Positions 14,987 through 21,620 of a DNA stretch of 21,755 bases are shown piece by piece (position 1 is the stretch's first letter; each line of letters opens with the position of its first letter). Location of the stretch: positions 1-21,755 of the forward strand of contig JBBQHE010000052.1 of assembly GCA_038323655.1 (NCBI GenBank), given 5' to 3'. The notes under the pieces were generated by a model. It had not been told where the DNA came from. It searched no databases and saw only the letters and a list, made by a program, of their open reading frames with translations. Made by a program: the position numbers and the translations under genes. This DNA is from Humitalea sp038323655 (lineage in GTDB: Bacteria; Pseudomonadota; Alphaproteobacteria; Acetobacterales; Acetobacteraceae).

Positions 14987-15090
14987 GCCGCCATCGCCCA
15001 GGCCACCAGCCCGGCCAGGACCAGCACCAGCCCGAAGGCGAGGATCAGCCGCGCACCGGCGGAAGCAGAGAGGTCGAGGGGGTTCGTCAC
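14983..15090 (-). CDS. 35-residue single-span membrane small protein ahead of znuC
   Basis: A GTG-started frame of 35 codons. The N-terminal 14 residues are polar (VTNPLDLSASAGAR). Residues 15-34 are a nearly unbroken hydrophobic helix (LILAFGLVLVLAGLVAWAMA). Its TGA stop overlaps the znuC ATG by four bases, the same coupling seen in real operons of this window. No ribosome site precedes the GTG; a promoter-like -10 lies seven bases upstream, so the mRNA may be leaderless. A small transporter-associated subunit or a translation-coupling leader peptide are both possible. I do not recognise it. Confidence 0.62.
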   Translation of the reverse strand: MTNPLDLSASAGARLILAFGLVLVLAGLVAWAMAA

Positions 15091-15092
15091 AC

Positions 15093-15105
15093 GTTATGAC
15101 ATAAC
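15093..15105. promoter_or_regulatory. Zur-like operator (GTTATG-A-CATAAC)
   Basis: A perfect 13-base palindrome with 6-base arms, in the rarest AT-rich patch of this GC-rich region. The arms resemble the GTTAT/ATAAC core of proteobacterial Zur (zinc uptake regulator) boxes. It ends two bases before the GTG of the small ORF and covers the predicted -10, where a zinc-bound repressor would block the ABC cassette. The start of the divergent DUF445 gene is also close, so it may control both. Confidence 0.68.
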
Positions 15106-15125
15106 ATTCTTCCCGCCGTGGGCAA
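15098..15125 (-). promoter_or_regulatory. Possible promoter of the zinc ABC operon
   Basis: On the minus strand TTGCCC (15125-15120) and TATGTC (15103-15098) are separated by 16 bases. This spacing would start transcription at or one base from the GTG of the small ORF. The -10 lies inside the Zur-like palindrome. The hexamers match the consensus only partly. Confidence 0.4.
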
Positions 15126-15155
15126 GTGAAACCGGCCCCGCTAGTGTCCCGCCCC

Positions 15156-16436
15156 ATGCAGGCCAGCCCCCTCCCCGACCCCGAAGCCCCCCTCCGCACG
15201 GCGCTGCGCCGCCAGAAGACCATCGCCACTGGCCTGCTGGTCGGCATGGGCGGGGTGATGCTGGGCGCCTATGCGCTGCCGCCCTCCTATGCCGCCAGCC
15301 TGCTCCAGGCCTCGGCCAAGGCGGGGCTGGTCGGCGGGCTGGCCGACTGGTTTGCGGTCACCGCCCTGTTCCGCCGCCCGCTCGGCCTGCCCATCCCGCA
15401 TACCGCCATCATCCCGAGCCAGAAGGCGCGCCTCGGCCAGGGACTTGGGCGCTTCGTCGCCAACCACGTGTTTGTCGAGACCGAGGTGCGGCGCATCCTG
15501 CTGCGCCTGGACCCCGCCGCCATCCTGCAACGCTTCCTGACCGACCCCGCGACCTCCCGCCAGGCGGCGCTGGCGCTGGCCGGCATGATGCCGCGGGTGC
15601 TGGCCAGCATCGACGACGGCCGCGCGCGCAAGCTCATCACCCGGCTGCTGCCGCGGATCGTGAGCGGACCCGCCGCGGCCCGGCTGGTCGCGCGCATCCT
15701 GCGGGCGCTGGTTTCCGGCGGACGGCACCAGGAGGTGTTCGGCCTGGCCGTGGGGCAGCTCAAGGCCGTGCTCGCCTCACGCGAGGAAGCGCTGCGCGAC
15801 GCCATCGCCGCCCGCGTCCGGTCAGAGGGCGGCGCGCTGGTCGGCTGGATCGCGGGGGCCACCGTCGCCAAGCGCATCCTCGGCGCGCTGAACGCCGAAC
15901 TGGACAAGGTCGGCCCCGAGGACAGCGCGCTCCGCGCCGGCTTCGCCGAATGGATCGCCCAGGAAATCGACCGGCTGGAAACCGACCCCGAGCGCGCCGC
16001 CGCCATCGGGCGGGTGATGCGCGACGCACTGGCACACCCCTCGGTCACCGCCTGGCTGCTGGATGTCTGGGACCGCTTGCGCATCGCCATGGCGACCGAC
16101 GCCGCCCGCCCCGATGGCCGCACCGTCACCCTGCTGGCCGGGGTGATGGCCAATGCCGGCACCCTGCTGGCCGAGGACGAAGCCGCCCGCGCCCGGTTGA
16201 ACAAGGCCATCGAAGCCGTCCTGGTCACGATGCTGCCCTCGGCACAGACCAGGCTCGCAGACTTCATCGGCGGTGTCGTCGAGGGCTGGGACACCGCGAC
16301 CGTCACCGACAAGATCGAACTGCGCGTGGGCCGCGACCTCCAATACGTGCGGATCAACGGCACGCTGGTGGGGTTTTTGGCCGGCGGGGTCCTGTTCGCG
16401 CTGCTGACCGCGATCTTCGGCCATGTCGCCAATTGA
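15156..16436 (+). CDS. DUF445 family membrane protein
   Basis: A 426-residue protein of the DUF445 (YjiN-like) family, function unknown. An N-terminal membrane helix (TIATGLLVGMGGVMLGAYAL) is followed by the conserved GGLADWFAVTALFRRPLGLP, a family hallmark, and IPHTAIIP. A long helical middle region follows, and a C-terminal membrane helix (GFLAGGVLFALLTAIFG). A GTG 30 bases upstream is an alternative start; neither has a clear ribosome site. It diverges from the zinc ABC operon over about 65 bases that hold the Zur-like box, so shared control is possible. Confidence 0.85.
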   Translation: MQASPLPDPEAPLRTALRRQKTIATGLLVGMGGVMLGAYALPPSYAASLLQASAKAGLVGGLADWFAVTALFRRPLGLPIPHTAIIPSQKARLGQGLGRFVANHVFVETEVRRILLRLDPAAILQRFLTDPATSRQAALALAGMMPRVLASIDDGRARKLITRLLPRIVSGPAAARLVARILRALVSGGRHQEVFGLAVGQLKAVLASREEALRDAIAARVRSEGGALVGWIAGATVAKRILGALNAELDKVGPEDSALRAGFAEWIAQEIDRLETDPERAAAIGRVMRDALAHPSVTAWLLDVWDRLRIAMATDAARPDGRTVTLLAGVMANAGTLLAEDEAARARLNKAIEAVLVTMLPSAQTRLADFIGGVVEGWDTATVTDKIELRVGRDLQYVRINGTLVGFLAGGVLFALLTAIFGHVAN

Positions 16437-16558
16437 GCCGATCATGGGGCGGCGATCAGGCCAGAGCGCGCGCCCATGCACCACGCCCGTGCGCGGACAC
16501 GCCTTACGATTTACCGCCTGCGCTTCCCGTCCGGGCGGCGGGTCGTTAGTTTGGCCCG

Positions 16559-16885
16559 ATGGATCCTTATTTTTTCGGGGTGATGCTGCTTTCCGCCGGC
16601 AGTTTCATCCACACCAAATCCGACGTGCCGGAGCTTCGGCCCGATGACGAGCAGGTGGATACCGCCTGGCGTTGGCTGTCGCGCGCGGCGTTTGCTGCCT
16701 GGCTGCTGATGCTGGTCTGGGGCGCGGTGCACCTGCCGCTGTGGGAGCCGGCGGTGGCGTTCGTGGCGTCGCTGACCGCCAATAGTTTCCTCGTGCTGCG
16801 CGGCCCGCAGCGGGCTTGGCCCGCGCTGTCGGTGGTCTGTTCGCTGGCCGGGCTCGGCCTATCCGCCTGGCGGGTCTTCGGCTGA
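16559..16885 (+). CDS. Small membrane protein of unknown function
   Basis: A 108-residue protein with three hydrophobic helices: a short one at the N-terminus (YFFGVMLLSAGSFIH), one near residues 43-60 (AAFAAWLLMLVWGAVHLP) and a C-terminal pair-like stretch from about residue 65. A charged loop with PELRPDDEQ separates the first two. No ribosome site is visible before the ATG, so the start is uncertain. Its 3' end overlaps the flhB stop region by 27 bases in converging orientation. I do not recognise it. Confidence 0.6.
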   Translation: MDPYFFGVMLLSAGSFIHTKSDVPELRPDDEQVDTAWRWLSRAAFAAWLLMLVWGAVHLPLWEPAVAFVASLTANSFLVLRGPQRAWPALSVVCSLAGLGLSAWRVFG

Positions 16886-17932
16886 GGGCGGGCGCCGCGC
16901 GCGCCAGACGAAGGCGATGATCTCGGCCACCGCCTGATAGTGTTCGGCCGGGATTTCGGCTTCCAGGTCCAGCTTGTACAGGGCGCGGGCCAGCGGCGGG
17001 TTGGCGACCAGCGGCACGCCCGACTGGCTCGCCTTGTCGCGGATCCGCGCGGCCATGGCGTCGGCGCCCTTGGCGACCACCCGCGGCGCGCCTCCGCCGT
17101 CCTGGTCATAGGCCAGGGCGACGGCGTAGTGCGTCGGGTTGGTGACCACGACCGCGGCCTTGGGCACCTGGTCCATCATGCGGGTGCGCGCGGTCTGCTG
17201 CCGCAGCGCCTTGATCCGCGCCTTGATCGCAGGGTCGCCTTCGGTTTCGCGGTATTCCTCGCGCAGGTCCTGCCTGCTCATGCGAAGGCGGGACAGGTGG
17301 CGGATGTTCACCACCAGCAGGTCGATCACTGCGATCGCGGCCAGGGCCGCCAGCGCGGCGCCGATCAACCGCAGCGACAGGTCGCCCGAAAGGACCAGCA
17401 GGTCGCCCGCGCCCAGATGCAGGGAGGCGCGCAGCGGTGCGCTGCTGCCCGCCACCCACCAGATCGCCGCCCCGACCACGCCTATTTTGGCCAGCGTCCG
17501 GGCCAGTTCGATCAGCCCCTCCGGCCCCAGCAGCCGCTTGACGCCGGCGAGGGGCGAGATCTTCTGCAATGACGGCACCATGCCGCGGGCCGAAACCAGA
17601 CCCCGGGTCTGCGCCATGGTGGCGGCGATGGCGCCGAGCGCGCAGAAGCCGGCGACCGGCAAAACCGCCAGGATGCCGAGCCAGAGCAGCGGCGGCACCG
17701 CATCCGACCAGGCGATCGCGTGGCTCTGCGCCATCAGGCCGCGCAGCGCCAGCAGCAGGTCCCGGCCAAGCACCGGCAGGGCGGTCGCCGCGGCCACCAC
17801 GCCGAGGCCGAGGGCGAGGAACCCCGTGGCTTCGCGCGACAGCGCGACCTGGCCTTCCTCCCGCGCCTTTTCGAGCCGCCTGGGTGTGGCGGCTTCTGTC
17901 CTGTCAGAGGCGTCGTCCTCGCCCTCGGCCAT
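16859..17932 (-). CDS. flhB: Flagellar export switch protein FlhB
   Basis: FlhB sits in the flagellar type III export gate and switches substrate from rod/hook to filament type. The 357-residue protein has a charged N-terminus (DRTEAATPRRLEKAREEGQVA), four membrane helices, then a cytoplasmic domain with the self-cleaving NPTH at residues 265-268 in VVVTNPTHYAVAL. Length fits the family. It starts three bases after the fliR stop and is the last gene of the flgB-flgC-fliE-fliQ-fliR-flhB run. The C-terminal tail after the NPTH domain is short and Pro-rich. Confidence 0.96.
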   Translation of the reverse strand: MAEGEDDASDRTEAATPRRLEKAREEGQVALSREATGFLALGLGVVAAATALPVLGRDLLLALRGLMAQSHAIAWSDAVPPLLWLGILAVLPVAGFCALGAIAATMAQTRGLVSARGMVPSLQKISPLAGVKRLLGPEGLIELARTLAKIGVVGAAIWWVAGSSAPLRASLHLGAGDLLVLSGDLSLRLIGAALAALAAIAVIDLLVVNIRHLSRLRMSRQDLREEYRETEGDPAIKARIKALRQQTARTRMMDQVPKAAVVVTNPTHYAVALAYDQDGGGAPRVVAKGADAMAARIRDKASQSGVPLVANPPLARALYKLDLEAEIPAEHYQAVAEIIAFVWRARRPPSAEDPPGG

Positions 17933-17935
17933 GGC

Positions 17936-18712
17936 TCACAGCGCCCCGGGCAGGGCTGCGAACTGCGCCCGCAGGGTCGCATCGAGCAGCGCCAGCAGCA
18001 GCGGTGCCAGCAAGCCGAGCAAGGCGACACCGGCCAGGATCTGCCCCGGCACGGCGACGAAATAGACCTGGATCGCGGGGGCCAGGCGGGCCAGCAGGCC
18101 CAGGGCCAGGTTCATCACCACGGCCCCCAGCACGAAGGGCGCCGCCAGCCGCAGCGCCAGGGCAAGGCTGTCGGCGCCCGCGGCGGCCACTGCCTCGGCC
18201 GCGGGCCCGGCCGGAAAGGCGGCGCCGACCGGCAGCACGCCATAGGAATTGACCAGCGCGCCCAGCGGCAGGGCATAAAGCCCGGTCGAGAGCATCAGCA
18301 CCGCCGCCACCATCCCCATCAGCCGCGACAGGGCGCTCGACTGCGCGCCGAAGCCGGCATCGGGCACGAGCACCGAGGCGATCCCGATCATCGCCGCGGC
18401 AATCTGCCCCGCGACGGAGAACGCCAGAACCAGCAGACGGGCCAGGCCACCCAGCCAGAGGCCGGTGATCACCTCCAGCACGATCAGCCGCACCGCCTCG
18501 ACCACGGCATCCGGTGCGGCCGGAAGGTCGGGCGCCAGCACGGGCAGCACCAGCGGCACAAGACCGAGGCCTATGGCGAGCCGGACGGTCGGCGGCACTT
18601 CCTGCTCACCCAGGCCCGGCAGCACCATGACCGCGGCACCCAGGCGCGAAAACACCAGGATCGCCTGGAAAGCGAGGCCCGGTAGGGCTGCCAGGAACTC
18701 CGCCTCGGTCAC
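17936..18712 (-). CDS. fliR: Flagellar export gate protein FliR
   Basis: A 258-residue membrane protein with about six helices; FliP, FliQ and FliR form the export gate core. It contains the conserved LVLAFSVAGQIAAAMIGI and PDAGFGAQSSALSRLMG stretches. A GTG start is chosen because it overlaps the fliQ stop (GTGA) and gives the right N-terminus (TEAEFLAALPGLAFQAILVF). The long open extension upstream is the fliQ shadow. Confidence 0.94.
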   Translation of the reverse strand: MTEAEFLAALPGLAFQAILVFSRLGAAVMVLPGLGEQEVPPTVRLAIGLGLVPLVLPVLAPDLPAAPDAVVEAVRLIVLEVITGLWLGGLARLLVLAFSVAGQIAAAMIGIASVLVPDAGFGAQSSALSRLMGMVAAVLMLSTGLYALPLGALVNSYGVLPVGAAFPAGPAAEAVAAAGADSLALALRLAAPFVLGAVVMNLALGLLARLAPAIQVYFVAVPGQILAGVALLGLLAPLLLALLDATLRAQFAALPGAL

Positions 18713-18984
18713 CCGGCGCCGCCGATGGCGACGATGCGGTCGAACAGCCCCTCGCCATAGGCGCGCAGCACCCCGGTCATGAAGGGCCCCATCACCAGCA
18801 GCACCGCGCCCATGGCGACGAGTTTCGGCAGAAAGGAGAGCGAGGCCTCCTGGATCTGGGTCAGTGCCTGGAACACCGAGACGACGAGGCCGACGGCCAG
18901 CAGCGCCACCAGCGGCGGGGCCGCGACCTGCAGCAGCACCCACATGGCTTCCCGTGTGCTCGCGGCCAGAACATCCTGTTCCAT
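18709..18984 (-). CDS. fliQ: Flagellar export gate protein FliQ
   Basis: A 91-residue protein with two membrane helices (residues about 16-39 and 54-76), the usual size and layout. The stretch VSVFQALTQIQEASLSFLPK is typical of FliQ. A good AGGAGG ribosome site precedes the ATG, so translation does not depend on fliE, which ends 36 bases upstream. Confidence 0.96.
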   Translation of the reverse strand: MEQDVLAASTREAMWVLLQVAAPPLVALLAVGLVVSVFQALTQIQEASLSFLPKLVAMGAVLLVMGPFMTGVLRAYGEGLFDRIVAIGGAG

Positions 18985-19020
18985 CGCAAAGCCGCCTCCT
19001 GCGGCAACACGCCCCGGTCG

Positions 19021-19356
19021 TCAGACCGGCATGCGCATGATGTCCTGATAGGCGCTGACCATGCGGTCACGCACGGCAACGGCGGTCTGCAGGGCGAGTT
19101 CGGCGCGGCCGACCGCGAGCACGACGTCGGTGACGCTGCCCTGGCCGGTCAGCGCCTGGGTCGAGGTGACATCCGACTGCCGCCCCAGGTCGACGCCGTG
19201 TTCCATCGCGCGTGTCAGCGCCTGGCCAAAACTCGTGCCGCCGCCGACTGCGGCCCCAGCCCCAACGCCAGCCCCGGCGCCAGCCCCGGCCTCGGTCGGC
19301 GCGGCACTGGCGGCGCGATAGAGGGCCGCGGCACCGGCGGCCGAAACGCCCGCCAT
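19021..19356 (-). CDS. fliE: Flagellar hook-basal body protein FliE
   Basis: FliE joins the MS ring to the rod and is exported early in flagellum building. The 111-residue protein ends in the conserved region (DVVLAVGRAELALQTAVAVRD, then DIMRMPV). Residues 23-40 are a Gly/Ala stretch (AGAGAGAGVGAGAAVGGG) encoded by short repeats, which is longer than the usual FliE linker. Its ATG shares one base with the flgC stop (TGATG), so the two are coupled. Confidence 0.93.
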   Translation of the reverse strand: MAGVSAAGAAALYRAASAAPTEAGAGAGAGVGAGAAVGGGTSFGQALTRAMEHGVDLGRQSDVTSTQALTGQGSVTDVVLAVGRAELALQTAVAVRDRMVSAYQDIMRMPV

Positions 19357-19763
19357 CAGCGCAGGCTCTCGATCGCGCGGGCCAGCATGCCGCGGGTGGT
19401 GTCGAGCACGGCCAGGTTGGCGTTGTACGACCGCTGCGCCTCACGCATGTCCATCGTCTCGATCATGCTGGACACGTTCGGCGTCTTTACGTAGCCGCGG
19501 GCGTCGGCGGCGGGGTGCGACGGGTCGTAGCGCTGCGGCAATTCGCCCTGGTCGCGGCCGACGCGACTGATCTGCACCGTCTGCACACCGAGTGCCCGGT
19601 CCATGCGGTTGGCGAAGGTGATGGTCTTGCGCCGATAGGGATCGGCCCCGGGCGAGCCGCCGGTGCTGTCGCGGTTGGCGATATTCTCCGCCACGATCCG
19701 CAGGCGCGAGGATTGCGCCCGCATGCCGGCGGCGGAGATGGAAAGCGCGCGGTCGAGGTCCAT
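19356..19763 (-). CDS. flgC: Flagellar proximal rod protein FlgC
   Basis: A 135-residue rod protein. The N-terminus (ALSISAAGMRAQSSRLRIVA, then ENIANRDST) and the C-terminus (VKTPNVSSMIETMDMREAQR, then SYNANL) are the conserved halves that assemble into a helical bundle. The middle is short, as expected. The ribosome site AAAGGAAG lies in the short gap after flgB. The stop overlaps fliE. Confidence 0.97.
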   Translation of the reverse strand: MDLDRALSISAAGMRAQSSRLRIVAENIANRDSTGGSPGADPYRRKTITFANRMDRALGVQTVQISRVGRDQGELPQRYDPSHPAADARGYVKTPNVSSMIETMDMREAQRSYNANLAVLDTTRGMLARAIESLR

Positions 19764-19775
19764 GGGGGTCTTCCT

Positions 19776-20198
19776 TTATCCGGAGCGGCCGAGGGCGGTG
19801 CGCATCATGCCCATCATCCGCCGGTGCAGCCCGAGGGCGAGCGCGTGCTGCTGGTCAGTCTCGGCGACCAGCAGCGCCTGCTGATCGAGCGAGACGGCAT
19901 TGCCGTTCGGGCTTCGGTCGCCGGCCCGGTCGGTGACGGCGCGCGCCGGCCCGCCGCGCGGGGCGAGGTGCCGCGGATCGGTCCGTGCGGGTTCCATCAC
20001 GCGCCCGGCGAGCAGCGCCGCGAAGGGTGCGATGTCGCGCGGTGCGAAGCCGGGCGTGTCGGCATTGGCGATGTTCTGCGCCAGCACGGCCTGGCGGCGG
20101 TCGAGCCAGTGCAGGCGCGATTCGGCCAGGGCCATGGGGTTTACAGGACGGGCGCCAGCAGGACGGGCGTCGACAGGACGGGCAGCGGAGATGCTCAT
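19776..20198 (-). CDS. flgB: Flagellar proximal rod protein FlgB
   Basis: A 140-residue rod protein. The conserved core WLDRRQAVLAQNIANADTPG and the C-terminal helix (ALGLHRRMMGMMRTALGRSG) are clear. Ahead of the core sits a non-conserved N-terminal tail containing three copies of a five-residue motif (ARPVD/ARPAG/ARPVN), from a 15-bp DNA repeat. Start choice is uncertain: ATG at MSISAARP is used; an ATG 36 bases upstream and one inside (MALAES) are alternatives, and none has a strong ribosome site. It is first of the six-gene flagellar run and diverges from the fliOP unit. Confidence 0.9.
   Translation of the reverse strand: MSISAARPVDARPAGARPVNPMALAESRLHWLDRRQAVLAQNIANADTPGFAPRDIAPFAALLAGRVMEPARTDPRHLAPRGGPARAVTDRAGDRSPNGNAVSLDQQALLVAETDQQHALALGLHRRMMGMMRTALGRSG
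20144..20188 (-). repeat. 15-bp in-frame repeat in the flgB N-terminus
   Basis: Three 15-base copies start at 20144, 20159 and 20174 and encode ARPVN, ARPAG and ARPVD in reading order reversed. Being a multiple of three, the repeat keeps the frame. It lies before the conserved rod domain, where length change should be tolerated. Confidence 0.8.
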
Positions 20199-20272
20199 GC
20201 GGCGCAGGCTGCCGCGTTCGGATGAAGAAAGCATTGACCGCACGGGCCCGCGCCGCGCCCTGGCCGCGTAAA

Positions 20273-20286
20273 GCCTTTGGCAAGGC
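20273..20286. promoter_or_regulatory. Dyad GCCTT-TGGC-AAGGC between divergent flagellar units
   Basis: A 5-bp inverted repeat with a 4-base centre lies in the 108-base gap between flgB and the plus-strand small gene. It may be an operator for either divergent unit. A weak sigma-28-like match (TAAAGCCT, 11 bases, CCCGGCAG) overlaps it at 20269-20295 but is poor in its second half. Confidence 0.25.
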
Positions 20287-20306
20287 ACCCGGCAGAGAAT
20301 GCCGCC

Positions 20307-20597
20307 ATGCCACAGATCCTGACCGGCGCTCCTCCCCGCCCCGCGCCACGCCGCAACGCCACGGACACCGACGCCGTGCTGGCCGCGACCGCGGGGTTCG
20401 AGGCGATGCTCTCCATCGCCCTCGGCCTGGTGCAGGCCGGGCGCCGCATCGACCTGGCGGGGCTGGAGCAGGAGGCCGCGCGGCTCTGCGCCGCGGCCCT
20501 GGTCTGCCCCGAAGCCTCTTACCCCGCCTTGCGCGCGGCCCTGCTGCCGCTGCTGCCGCGGGTGGCTGCGCTGAGGGCTGCCATCCGCCCGGCCTGA
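20307..20597 (+). CDS. Unknown 96-residue protein upstream of fliO
   Basis: A 96-residue, Ala/Leu-rich, mostly helical soluble protein. An N-terminal Pro/Arg-rich stretch (APPRPAPRRNATDTDAV) precedes helices around residues 27-45 (AGFEAMLSIALGLVQAG), 50-65 and 72-93. There is no signal peptide or membrane helix. It is first in the plus-strand unit ahead of fliO and fliP (34 bases to fliO). Position suggests a flagellar role, for example a small chaperone or assembly factor, but I recognise no domain. The ATG is chosen over an upstream in-frame TTG. Confidence 0.65.
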   Translation: MPQILTGAPPRPAPRRNATDTDAVLAATAGFEAMLSIALGLVQAGRRIDLAGLEQEAARLCAAALVCPEASYPALRAALLPLLPRVAALRAAIRPA

Positions 20598-20631
20598 CAC
20601 CGCTCACCAAAGGCCAGGAGGGCCGAAGGAC

Positions 20632-20895
20632 ATGACAATCGCCGATCAGGCGCCCTGGCTGCTGGCCGCCGCCGCCCTGGCCGGGGTGGTGGCGCTGCTG
20701 TTGCTCCTGGGGCGCGCCGCACGGCAGTTCGGCCTCGGCGGCGCCGCCCCGCGCGGCGCCACGCGGCGGCTCGTGCTGCAGGACAGCCTGGCCATCGACC
20801 CCAAGCGCCGGCTGGTGCTCGTGCGCTGCGACGGGCGGGATGTGCTGCTGCTGACCGGTGGCGGCGCCGACCAGGTGGTGGGTTGGATCCCATGA
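20632..20895 (+). CDS. fliO: Flagellar biosynthesis protein FliO
   Basis: An 87-residue protein with one membrane helix (residues 8-27, PWLLAAAALAGVVALLLLLG) and a short cytoplasmic domain (RRLVLQDSLAIDPKRRLVLV, then RCDGRDVLLLTGG), as in FliO, which helps assemble the FliP ring of the export gate. A GAAGGA ribosome site precedes the ATG. The stop overlaps the fliP ATG by four bases, the fliO-fliP arrangement seen in many flagellar clusters. Confidence 0.85.
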   Translation: MTIADQAPWLLAAAALAGVVALLLLLGRAARQFGLGGAAPRGATRRLVLQDSLAIDPKRRLVLVRCDGRDVLLLTGGGADQVVGWIP

Positions 20896-21620
20896 GGGCG
20901 CTGCTGGTCGCGGCGCTGATCCTGGCCGCGGGGCCGGCCTTGGCGCAAAGCCTGTCGCTGGACCTCGGCGCCGGCGGCGCGGGCACCACCTCGCGCCTCG
21001 TGCAGCTCACCGCGCTGATCGGCATGTTGTCGCTCGCACCTTCGCTGCTGGTGATGGTCACAGCCTTCGCCCGCATCGTGATCGTGCTGTCGCTGCTGCG
21101 CTCGGCGATCGGCGCGCCGGGCATCCCGCCCAACCCGGTGTTGATCGGGCTGGCCCTGTTCCTGACCTTCTTCGTCATGCAGCCGGTCCTGGAAGCCTCC
21201 TGGACCGCGGGGCTGCTGCCGCTGTCCGAAGGCCGCATCGGCGAACTTGAGGGCCTGCAGGCCGCGGCCGAACCATTCCGCCGCTTCATGGCCGCCAATG
21301 TGCGCGATGCCGACCTGTCGTTGTTCCTGGACATGGCGCGCATGCCCCCGGTGACCGACCCCGCCACCGCCCCCTGGCGGGCGCTGGTGCCGGGCTTCAT
21401 GGTCAGCGAATTGAAGCGCGCCTTCGAAATCGGCTTCCTGCTGTTCCTGCCGTTTCTGGTGATCGACCTGGTCGTCGCCTCCATCCTGATGTCGCTTGGC
21501 ATGATGATGCTGCCGCCCTCGGTCGTCGCCTTGCCGTTCAAGCTTGTGTTCTTCGTGCTGGTGGACGGCTGGCGGCTGATCGCCGGCAGCCTGGTGCAGG
21601 GCTTCGCCCTTGTGCCGTAG
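20892..21620 (+). CDS. fliP: Flagellar export gate protein FliP
   Basis: A 242-residue gate protein. A cleavable signal peptide (MRALLVAALILAAGPALA) is followed by four membrane helices. Conserved FliP stretches are FARIVIVLSLLRSAIG, FLTFFVMQPVLE, VPGFMVSELKRAFEIGFLLF and GWRLIAGSLVQGF. The ATG overlaps the fliO stop. The last four residues (ALVP) and the stop lie in the first copy of a 25-bp tandem repeat that runs to the edge of the window, so the extreme C-terminus may have been altered by repeat growth. Confidence 0.95.
   Translation: MRALLVAALILAAGPALAQSLSLDLGAGGAGTTSRLVQLTALIGMLSLAPSLLVMVTAFARIVIVLSLLRSAIGAPGIPPNPVLIGLALFLTFFVMQPVLEASWTAGLLPLSEGRIGELEGLQAAAEPFRRFMAANVRDADLSLFLDMARMPPVTDPATAPWRALVPGFMVSELKRAFEIGFLLFLPFLVIDLVVASILMSLGMMMLPPSVVALPFKLVFFVLVDGWRLIAGSLVQGFALVP

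Noticed and set aside
14987..15247. Extended ABC ATPase starting inside the DUF445 gene
   Set aside because: It would run through the Zur-like box and the promoter. The ATG at MIRLDD gives the usual ATPase N-terminus and overlaps the small ORF's stop as ATGA.
20269..20295. Sigma-28 flagellar promoter upstream of the 96-residue gene
   Set aside because: The first half (TAAAGCCT) and the 11-base spacing fit, but the second half matches only four of eight positions; too weak to call.
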